NCBI GenBank assembly: GCA_964519095.1
Contig: CAZFHV010000216.1
Span: 1-5,002, forward strand
Direction of reading: 5' to 3'
Source of the DNA: JAEHCY01 sp964519095
GTDB lineage: Bacteria > Pseudomonadota > Gammaproteobacteria > Chromatiales > Chromatiaceae
Length of the DNA stretch: 5,002 bases
Shown here: positions 1 through 5,002 of the stretch, in pieces
Numbering within the stretch: the stretch's first letter is position 1
Layout: the number at the start of each line of letters is the position of its first letter
Made by a program: the position numbers and the translations under genes
Notes under the pieces: generated by a model
The model's database searches: none
Seen by the model: only the letters and a program-made list of their open reading frames with translations
What the model was told of the DNA's origin: nothing

Positions 1-66
1 CATCGGGAGCTGGGCCGCAAGGGGGTGACCCTCGATCTGCTCTGGCAGGAGTATCCAGAGGCGCAT
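1..66 (+). pseudogene. IS21-family transposase IstA, internal fragment
   Basis: Frame 1 from the first base reads HRELGRKGVTLDLLWQEY followed by PEAH. This matches a well-conserved stretch of IS21-type IstA transposases, where a helical segment 'ELxxKGVTLxLLWxEY...HP' follows the N-terminal helix-turn-helix. IstA would be the DDE recombinase that works with the ATPase IstB. Similarity stops at about base 66, where the family would continue with a proline and a YSQF-type motif; the sequence instead enters the oppositely oriented IS1595 remnant. The upstream part of the gene lies outside the window, so it is unknown whether the N-terminus is intact. No catalytic residues and no IS21 terminal repeat are visible. 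I infer a gene truncated at its 3' side by recombination. Identification rests on about 22 residues recalled from the family. Confidence 0.6.
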
Positions 67-617
67 CACGCCCCGCCTCGGCCACGGCGTTGCAGCAGGC
101 GAGGCCGTCGGAGACGACGATGGCATCGGGGTGGATATGCTTGAGGGTCCACTTGGCGATCTCGGTCTTGCGGAACCCCTTGAGTTTGCTCATGCGCAGG
201 GCACAGGGATGGCCATGATAATCGGTCGCTACGGCGGCCACGAAAGGAACCTTGTTGGGCGAGCCCCGCCCGCTCTTGCCACCCCGGCATCTTCCACCCC
301 AGCAGACATCATCGAGCTGGATCACCCCGTTGAGGGGGTGCAGATCGTCGCGATCCTTACATGACCTGCATCAGTTTGTGCTTGAGGCTCCAGGCGGTGG
401 GGTAGGACACCCCCAGATGGCGCTTAAGCTCAAGGGCCGAGATGCCGTTCTTCTGCCAGGTGGTCAGGGGCAGTTTGGTGTGGGCAAAGAGGGTGTCAGC
501 GGTCAGTGAGGTCTGATGATGGCAGTGGTTGCATTGGTAGAGCTTGCGGGGTCCCACCACGCAGTGGCGGGTATGGCCGCACTCGGGGCAGACGAAGCCC
601 CGCGGCCAGCGCCACGC
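62..617 (-). pseudogene. IS1595/ISXO2-like transposase, decayed and truncated at both ends
   Basis: Read on the minus strand from about 617, the sequence gives RWPRGFVCPECGHTRH, then YQCNHCHHQTSLTADTLF and LELKRHLGVSYPTAW, ending KHKLMQVM at a TAA (357-359). The two CxxC pairs form the N-terminal zinc ribbon typical of IS1595 transposases. Skipping one base (position 359) restores the frame, which continues with VIQLDDVCWGG, GKSGRGSPNKVPFVAAV and IVVSDGLAC as far as AEAGRD at about 65-82. These are the ISXO2-like DDE domain with its first aspartates (308-313) and second aspartate (107-109). The third catalytic residue and the C-terminus are missing. The N-terminal 30 or so residues before RWP are replaced by an ATPase fragment. 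Between TTW (456-458) and QKNGIS (450-455) I estimate that eight or nine family residues are absent, an in-frame deletion. No terminal inverted repeat or target duplication is seen. It cannot encode an active transposase. Confidence 0.85.
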
Positions 618-800
618 GACCTTGATCACCGTGCTCTTCCCGCTTCCGTTCTCGCCCACAACAGCCACGACAGGGAAACTGAACTCGACAGACTACCTGG
701 TCCAGCCGCGTAGTCCCTCAATCTGCAGCATTTCGAGGAACTGCGGCCAGAGGCCCGCTTGACACTGGCTACGGATGGTCCCGACTTCTGTGTGGTCCAT
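618..800 (-). pseudogene. N-terminal fragment of an AAA/SMC-like ATPase with Walker A motif
   Basis: From an ATG at 798-800 the minus strand reads MDHTEVGTIRSQCQAGLWPQ, then FLEMLQIEGLRGWTR, an in-frame TAG (693-695), then SVEFSFPVVAVVGENGSGKS followed by TVIKV. The order 'xxQIEGLRGW...VEFxFPVxAxxGENGSGKST' is the usual opening of chromosomal AAA_15/AAA_23-type ATPases (RecF/SMC/OLD-like), where a beta strand leads into the P-loop. GENGSGKST is a canonical Walker A (630-656). The reading frame stays intact across the TAG, and a CAG-to-TAG change giving Q in 'TRQSVEF' would repair it. Similarity ends two or three codons after the P-loop, where the frame runs straight into the IS1595 remnant, so Walker B, signature and effector regions are lost. 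A GTG at 666-668 could in principle start a 103-residue hybrid. Many members of this ATPase group belong to defence or DNA-repair modules, but the fragment does not show which. I see no clear ribosome binding site before 800. Confidence 0.65.
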
Positions 801-843
801 GTGCGGGATTGTGCAGGATGGGTGGGCTATGCGGGCTAACGAT

Positions 844-872
844 GTTTATGCGGACGGACGGTCCGCATAAAC
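844..872. repeat. Perfect 12-bp inverted repeat, 5-base spacer
   Basis: GTTTATGCGGAC (844-855) and GTCCGCATAAAC (861-872) are exact reverse complements around GGACG. No T-run follows on either strand, which argues against an intrinsic terminator. The dyad sits about 45 bases upstream of the ATG of the minus-strand ATPase fragment. It could be an operator for that lost gene, a tyrosine-recombinase type core site with two inverted arms around a short overlap, or the end of a mobile element. The sequence alone does not choose among these. Confidence 0.75.
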
Positions 873-1015
873 CGGCCGTAGGACACGCACTAGACCAGAA
901 AATACTTTAGAAGTCCAGGGGTTAGCGTCGATCGAGATCCTGTCTGTTAGGGGTGGCGGCGCGATGGCCGCATCACCCGGGTGTAGTTCGTCGTTTTCCG
1001 CGTTAACCGGCCGCG

Positions 1016-1043
1016 TTGACGGAAATCGCTCCACCAATACTAT
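1016..1043 (+). promoter_or_regulatory. Possible sigma70-type promoter for the cytochrome operon
   Basis: TTGACG (1016-1021) matches five of six bases of the -35 consensus. A 16-base spacer leads to TACTAT (1038-1043), which matches four of six bases of -10; overlapping TATATA at 1041-1046 would give a 19-base spacer. The -10 lies in the most AT-rich patch of an otherwise GC-rich region. If real, it would leave a leader of roughly 330 bases before the ATG at 1382. The AT-rich patch just upstream of the gene (about 1335-1362) could hold a nearer promoter, but I found no good -35/-10 pair there. Confidence 0.3.
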
Positions 1044-1294
1044 ATAAATCAATGAGATAACCTTCTACCAATATCGAGGGTGCGGCGGCGGACAAGCGGT
1101 CACTCGGGCCCCGCGGCACCGGCCAGCCTTTCGCCCGAAGGAAAGGGGGCAGGGAACGGGGCGCGAACCACCACCCCACGGCACCGGTTCCTCGGTCTGG
1201 TCCAGGGGTCCGGCCCCCGAGCCCTCGGGACGGTAGAGCCCACGCCGGGGCGCCTCGGGAACAGCGCATCGCCGCGGCACCGGCGGGCAACGAA

Positions 1295-1317
1295 GGCACC
1301 GCAGGGTGCCGGCTTTT
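1295..1317 (+). terminator. Weak terminator- or attenuator-like hairpin
   Basis: GGCACC (1295-1300) and GGTGCC (1305-1310) form a perfect six-base GC-rich stem with loop GCAG. GGC then separates it from a run of only four T (1314-1317). The short U-tract and its offset make efficient intrinsic termination doubtful. It lies about 65 bases before the cytochrome start and downstream of the candidate promoter, so it might attenuate the operon. It may also be a chance structure in GC-rich DNA. Confidence 0.25.
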
Positions 1318-1381
1318 CCCTTCGCCGCGAGCGTGTAAACTATCTCCTGAAATACTTATTCACCATGATCCCGGTGCGGCC

Positions 1382-4201
1382 ATGGTCGGATCAAGTGTCC
1401 CCGATACCAACGCGTTGCGGCGCGGCCCGCTTCCGCCCGTCATCACACCCGCCCTGCGGCGGCTGCTGGGGGTGGTGCTCGGGCTCTTCGGGCTGCTCGC
1501 CGTCAATTCCCTCTACCTAGTGAGCGTGACGCTGGCGGAGCGGCTGAGCGGCGCCACCTACCAGAACTACTTTTATCTCAGTCTGTTCCTGGTTCACCTG
1601 GTGCTGGGGCTGCTGCTGGTGGTGCCGGCAGTGGCTTTCGGTGCCCTGCACCTGCGCCGCGCCTGGCCCCGACCCAATCGCTACGCGGTGCGGGCTGGGC
1701 TGGGGCTGTACCTGAGCGGGCTGCTGCTGCTGATCTCCGGCGTCCTCCTCACGCGTTTCGGCTTCTTCGAGGTCAACGATCCCCTGGTGCGGCGCATCGC
1801 CTACTGGGTGCACCTGCTCACCCCGCTCCTGGTCGTCTGGCTGTTCGTGCTGCACCGGCTCGCCGGGGCACGGGTGCGTTGGCGCGCCGGTGTGGTCTGG
1901 GGCGCCTTCGCGGCGGGTTTCAGCGCGGTGGCCCTGGGGGCCCATCTGCTCGCCCCCGAGCCCAAGCTGGATCTCAAGGCGGGCTTCGCCCCGGCCCTGA
2001 GCCAGACCCCCGGCGGTGGGACCATCCCCGCCGAGCAGCTCATGACCGACGAGACCTGCGCCGAGTGCCATCCGGACATCGCCCGCCAGCACGAGAAGGG
2101 CATGCACCGGCTGAGCTCCTTCAACAACCCGGCCTACCGCTTCAGCGTGGAGGAGACCCGCCGGGTGGTGCTGGATCGGGACGGCACGGTGGCGGCCTCG
2201 CGGCTTTGTGCGGCCTGCCACGACCTCGCCCCCCTGTTCTCCGGCCGCTTCGACGACCCGGCCTACGACCCCGATCGGGACCCGAGCAGCCAGACGGGCA
2301 TCAGCTGCGTGGGCTGTCACGCCATCACCGCCGTCAATAGCCCCAGGGGGAACGGGGACTACACGCTGGTCCCGCCGCCCCAGTACCCCTTCGGCGAGTC
2401 CGACAGCCGACTGCTGCGGGCCATCAATCAACAGCTCATCAAGGCCAAACCGGCCTTCCACCAGAAGACCCTGCTCAAGCCCCTGCACCGCAGCCCAGAG
2501 TTCTGCTCGGTGTGCCACAAGGTCCACCTGCCCTTCGAGCTCAACCACTACCGCTGGCTGCGGGGCCAGGACCACTACGACAGCTACCTCCTGAGCGGGG
2601 TGTCCGGCCATCGGGTGGACAGCTTCTACTACCCGCCCCGCGCGATCCCCCGCTGCGCCGGCTGCCACATGCCGACCGTCGCCTCCGACGACCCGGCGGC
2701 CCGGGACTTCGCCAACACCGGCCAGCGCGGCGTCCATGATCATCAGTTCGCCGCCGCCAACACGGCCGTCCCCGCCATGCTCGGCCGGCCCGACAGCGAG
2801 AACGACCCGCGGCGGACGATGCTGCGCGGCGTGGCCCGCGTGGACCTCTTCGGAGTGAAGGAGGATGGCCAGATCGAGGGCCGCCTGCACGCCCCCCTGC
2901 GTCCCCGGGTGCCGACCCTGGAGCCCGGGCGGCGCTACCTCCTGGAGACGGTGGTGCGCACCCTGCGGGTGGGCCATGAGCTAACCCAGGGCACCGCCGA
3001 CTCCAACGAGCTGTGGCTGGAGGTGGAGGTGCGCAGTGGGGAGCGGCTGATCGCGAAATCCGGGGGACTGGACCCGGAGGGGGCCCTGGACCCCTGGGTC
3101 TACTTCCTCAATGCCTACGTGCTCGATCGCCACGGCAACCGCATCGACCGCCGCAACGCCCAGGACATCTTCGTCGCCCTCTACAACCACCAGGTACCGC
3201 CGGGGGCGGCCGCGGTGGCCCACTTCGCCTTCCAGGTGCCGCCCGAGGCGCGGGAGCCCATCAGCGTCCGGGTGCGTTTCCAGTACCGCAAGTTCGACGC
3301 CCCTTACCTGCGCCACATCGAGGGGGCGGCTTTCGACGGCAACGCCCTGCCCATCACCACCCTGGCGGAGGACCAGATCCACTTTCCCGTAGCCGGGGGT
3401 CCTGCACCAGCTTCGGCCGCGGGCCCCACGGTGCCGGAGTGGGAGCGCTGGAACGATTACGGGATCGCGCTCCTGCGCGAGGGGGATCAGGGCAGCCACA
3501 AGGGCGAGCTGCGGCAGGCAGCGGAGGCCTTCGCCGAGGTGGAGCGCCTGGGGCGGGCGGAGGGTCCCCTGAACCTGGCGCGGGTGTACTACAAGGAGGG
3601 GCGGGTGCAGGAGACCGCGACCGCCCTGCGCCGCGCCGCGCAGGCCACCCCTCCGGCCACGCCCTGGACCCTGAGCTGGTTCTCCGCCCTGGTGGACCGG
3701 GAGCTCGGCGACCTGGACGCCGCCATCGCCGGCCTGGAGGCCCTGGCCAACACCGAGTTTCAGGAGGCCCGATCCAGGGGCTTCGACTTCGGGGCCGACT
3801 TCCGTCTGCTCAACGAGCTGGGCCGCACCCTCTTCGAGCGGGCGCGCCAGGCCCGCGGCGCGGACCAGGCGGAGGTCCGCCGGGGACTCCTGGAGCGATC
3901 CCGCTCCTGGCTGGAGCGAGCCCTGGTCCTGGAGCCCGAGTATGCCCCGGCCCATTTCAACCTGGCCCTGGTCTACACGGAGCTCGGGCAGCCCCAGACC
4001 GCCGATCGCCACCGCGCGCTGCACGAGCGCTACCGCGCCGACGACCAGGCCATCGAGCGGGCGGTGACCGCCCACCGGCGCCACAACCCGGCGGCGGACC
4101 ACGCGGCCCAGCCCATCGCCATCTACGACCTCAAGCCGGTGGCATCGCCGGACCTGGCCCCAAAGGTAGCCGGTTCCCCCAGGGAGGCAGTCGAGCCATG
4201 A
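1382..4201 (+). CDS. Membrane-anchored pentaheme cytochrome c with C-terminal TPR repeats
   Basis: This 939-residue protein is probably a periplasmic electron carrier or oxidoreductase fixed in the inner membrane. Hydrophobic stretches at about 25-51, 63-91, 103-125, 137-160 and 168-191 look like five transmembrane helices. Arginine-rich loops before helix 1 and after helices 2 and 4 predict a cytoplasmic N-terminus and a periplasmic C-terminal part. That part has five CxxCH heme c sites: CAECH 226-230, CAACH 276-280, CVGCH 309-313, CSVCH 375-379 and CAGCH 425-429. Histidines such as 237, 242, 360, 369, 382 and 398 could be distal ligands. The heme region resembles the cytochrome c554-like multiheme group. 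A probable beta-rich domain (about 480-670, with GHELTQGTADSNELW at 531-545) follows, then TPR-like helical repeats at about 685-885. Four helix histidines (72, 90, 144, 158) could bind heme b, which is inference. The ATG at 1382 is the first available start in this frame but has no clear Shine-Dalgarno. The stop overlaps the next gene. The electron donor and substrate cannot be told from sequence. Confidence 0.9.
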   Translation: MVGSSVPDTNALRRGPLPPVITPALRRLLGVVLGLFGLLAVNSLYLVSVTLAERLSGATYQNYFYLSLFLVHLVLGLLLVVPAVAFGALHLRRAWPRPNRYAVRAGLGLYLSGLLLLISGVLLTRFGFFEVNDPLVRRIAYWVHLLTPLLVVWLFVLHRLAGARVRWRAGVVWGAFAAGFSAVALGAHLLAPEPKLDLKAGFAPALSQTPGGGTIPAEQLMTDETCAECHPDIARQHEKGMHRLSSFNNPAYRFSVEETRRVVLDRDGTVAASRLCAACHDLAPLFSGRFDDPAYDPDRDPSSQTGISCVGCHAITAVNSPRGNGDYTLVPPPQYPFGESDSRLLRAINQQLIKAKPAFHQKTLLKPLHRSPEFCSVCHKVHLPFELNHYRWLRGQDHYDSYLLSGVSGHRVDSFYYPPRAIPRCAGCHMPTVASDDPAARDFANTGQRGVHDHQFAAANTAVPAMLGRPDSENDPRRTMLRGVARVDLFGVKEDGQIEGRLHAPLRPRVPTLEPGRRYLLETVVRTLRVGHELTQGTADSNELWLEVEVRSGERLIAKSGGLDPEGALDPWVYFLNAYVLDRHGNRIDRRNAQDIFVALYNHQVPPGAAAVAHFAFQVPPEAREPISVRVRFQYRKFDAPYLRHIEGAAFDGNALPITTLAEDQIHFPVAGGPAPASAAGPTVPEWERWNDYGIALLREGDQGSHKGELRQAAEAFAEVERLGRAEGPLNLARVYYKEGRVQETATALRRAAQATPPATPWTLSWFSALVDRELGDLDAAIAGLEALANTEFQEARSRGFDFGADFRLLNELGRTLFERARQARGADQAEVRRGLLERSRSWLERALVLEPEYAPAHFNLALVYTELGQPQTADRHRALHERYRADDQAIERAVTAHRRHNPAADHAAQPIAIYDLKPVASPDLAPKVAGSPREAVEP
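4182..4187 (+). promoter_or_regulatory. Ribosome binding site for the CRTAC1-like gene
   Basis: GGGAGG lies ten bases before the ATG at 4198, inside the last codons of the cytochrome gene. It supports the ATGA-overlap start over later candidate starts, and it suggests that translation of the second gene is at least partly independent as well as coupled. Confidence 0.6.
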
Positions 4202-5002
4202 CAGCACCAGCCCCCGAGAGGACTCTGAGCCGCGGCGAGGCGGTGATCCGCCGTGCCTTTCGCCGCTCCCTCGCCGGGATCGCGGTGGCGGCCCTGGCAG
4301 TAGGCGCGATCTATCTCTGGACGCAGCGCGGCGCCGCCCCCTCGGCGGTGCAGGACAAACCCCTCACCGGCCCGGTGACACCGCCCGCCGCAACCCCCGA
4401 CCAGGCACCCAGGGTGCGTTTCACCGACATCACCCAGGCGGCGGGGATCGACTTCGTCCACGTCAACGGGGCCTACGGCGAGCGGCTGATGCCCGAGACC
4501 CTGGGCAGTGGGGCGGCCTTCTTCGACTACGACAACGACGGCGACCCGGACCTGTTCCTGGTCAACTCCCGCTACTGGCCCGGCCGCGCGGGGCCGACGG
4601 TGCCCCGCCAGGCCCTCTACCAGAACGACGGCAAGGGACGGTTTCGGGACGTGACCGCTGAGGCGGGCCTGGACCTCAACGCCTTCGGCATGGGCGTGGC
4701 GGTGGGCGACTACGACGGCGACGGCTGGGTGGATCTTTACCTCACGGCCCTGGGTGGCAATCACCTGTTCCGCAACCAGGGGGGGCGTTTCCGCGAGGTG
4801 ACCGCCGAGGCCGGGGTCGGGGGCCGGGACGACCGCTGGAGCGCCAGCGCCACCTTCCTCGACTATGACCGCGACGGCGACCTGGATCTCTTCGTCACCA
4901 ACTACGTGAAGTGGTCCCGGGAGATCGATCTCGAGATCGACTTCCGCCTCACCGGCCTGGGCAGGGCCTATGGGGCCCCCCTCAACTTCGTCGGCACCCA
5001 CA
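4198..5002 (+). CDS. CRTAC1-like FG-GAP/VCBS beta-propeller protein, 3' end outside window
   Basis: The first 268 residues are visible and the gene runs off the window. After a basic N-terminus a single hydrophobic helix (about 24-42) acts as a signal anchor or uncleaved signal peptide; there is no lipobox cysteine nearby. A proline/alanine-rich linker (about 45-72) leads to VRFTDITQAAGIDFVHVNG, the usual opening of CRTAC1-family proteins. Three FG-GAP/VCBS-type repeats follow, each with a calcium-loop motif: DYDNDGDPDL (110-119), DYDGDGWVDL (171-180) and DYDRDGDLDL (222-231). LYQND and LFRNQ with 'F(R)(D/E)VTAEAG' recur between them. Family members are normally about 500-700 residues with more blades and a C-terminal ASPIC/UnbV domain, which is not visible here. 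The start overlaps the cytochrome stop by the ATGA arrangement and has its own GGGAGG site. The protein probably sits in the periplasm beside the cytochrome, perhaps as a binding or scaffold partner; that role is inferred from gene order only. Confidence 0.9.
   Translation, partial: MTAPAPERTLSRGEAVIRRAFRRSLAGIAVAALAVGAIYLWTQRGAAPSAVQDKPLTGPVTPPAATPDQAPRVRFTDITQAAGIDFVHVNGAYGERLMPETLGSGAAFFDYDNDGDPDLFLVNSRYWPGRAGPTVPRQALYQNDGKGRFRDVTAEAGLDLNAFGMGVAVGDYDGDGWVDLYLTALGGNHLFRNQGGRFREVTAEAGVGGRDDRWSASATFLDYDRDGDLDLFVTNYVKWSREIDLEIDFRLTGLGRAYGAPLNFVGTH

Larger units (their letters stand above)
801..1381. other. Intergenic region without a convincing gene
   Basis: About 580 bases separate the decayed mobile DNA from the cytochrome operon. 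Short open frames exist on both strands (for example minus 846-1052 and plus 1080-1520), but none gives a protein I recognise, and the plus-strand frame is arginine/proline/glycine-rich as expected from GC-rich noncoding DNA. Besides the 844-872 dyad the region contains GCGGC/GCCGC arms at 956-960 and 967-971. It also holds the palindrome CACCCGGGTG at 974-983, an unusually AT-rich patch at about 1037-1060, and CCCGAG/CTCGGG arms at 1216-1221 and 1224-1229. A terminator-like hairpin lies at 1295-1317, and a second AT-rich patch at about 1335-1362 lies just before the cytochrome start. It probably holds the operon promoter and a long leader. No tRNA, rRNA or CRISPR signal was seen. Confidence 0.6.

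Noticed and set aside
131..713. Plus-strand open frames opposite the IS1595 and ATPase remnants
   Set aside because: The minus strand carries unmistakable zinc-ribbon, DDE and P-loop motifs; the plus-strand frames are shadows.
844..872. Reading the inverted repeat as a rho-independent terminator
   Set aside because: There is no T-run after the stem on either strand.
846..1052. Minus-strand 68-residue open frame
   Set aside because: I recognise no family; it runs through the inverted repeat and the AT-rich promoter-like patch and has no ribosome binding site that I can see.
1080..1520. Plus-strand open frame spanning the leader and the cytochrome start
   Set aside because: Arginine/proline/serine-rich translation with no motif and out-of-frame overlap with the start of the cytochrome; likely noncoding.
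1517..2977. Long minus-strand open frame opposite the cytochrome gene
   Set aside because: It lies antisense to a gene with five heme motifs in the other strand and gives low-complexity G/V/H/Q-rich protein; long antisense frames are expected in GC-rich coding DNA.
2981..4207. Second long minus-strand open frame opposite the cytochrome C-terminal part
   Set aside because: No recognisable domain; it mirrors the TPR-coding strand and is explained by codon bias.
4123..5001. Minus-strand open frame opposite the propeller gene
   Set aside because: The plus strand here clearly encodes repeated calcium-loop motifs; the antisense product is V/A/G-rich without motifs.
1..5002. CRISPR array, tRNA or rRNA
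   Set aside because: No regularly spaced repeats, no cloverleaf-like segment with a TTC-loop consensus and no rRNA-like sequence were seen.

Overview
The window is GC-rich and bacterial. The Sec/Ccm-type multiheme cytochrome c, the Gram-negative style membrane-to-periplasm topology and the transposase families (IS21, IS1595) suggest a proteobacterium. A respiratory or phototrophic gammaproteobacterium is my guess, but nothing here fixes the taxon.

Left part (1-800): a graveyard of mobile and accessory DNA. A short in-frame piece of an IS21-type IstA transposase (+ strand, 1 to about 66) abuts the decayed remains of an IS1595/ISXO2-type transposase (- strand, about 62-617). That remnant has lost both ends, carries a one-base frameshift and has an apparent small internal deletion. 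At its N-terminal side it is joined in frame to the first part of an AAA/SMC-like ATPase gene (- strand, about 618-800). This ATPase piece is cut off just after its Walker A motif and also carries an in-frame TAG. None of the three is likely to be functional.

Middle (801-1381): about 580 bases with no convincing gene. It holds a perfect 12-bp inverted repeat (844-872), a possible sigma70-type promoter facing right (1016-1043), and several GC-rich dyads. One of these (1295-1317) resembles a weak terminator or attenuator about 65 bases before the next gene.

Right part (1382-5002): a two-gene translationally coupled operon on the + strand. The first gene encodes a 939-residue membrane protein. 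It has about five N-terminal transmembrane helices, then a periplasmic region with five CxxCH heme c sites, then a probable beta-rich domain and C-terminal TPR-like repeats. Its stop overlaps the start of the second gene (ATGA). The second gene encodes a membrane-anchored FG-GAP/VCBS beta-propeller protein of the CRTAC1 (ASPIC/UnbV-containing) type, cut by the window end. Together they look like a periplasmic electron-transfer module: a membrane-bound multiheme cytochrome with a calcium-binding propeller partner. The substrate and partner are not known from sequence alone.
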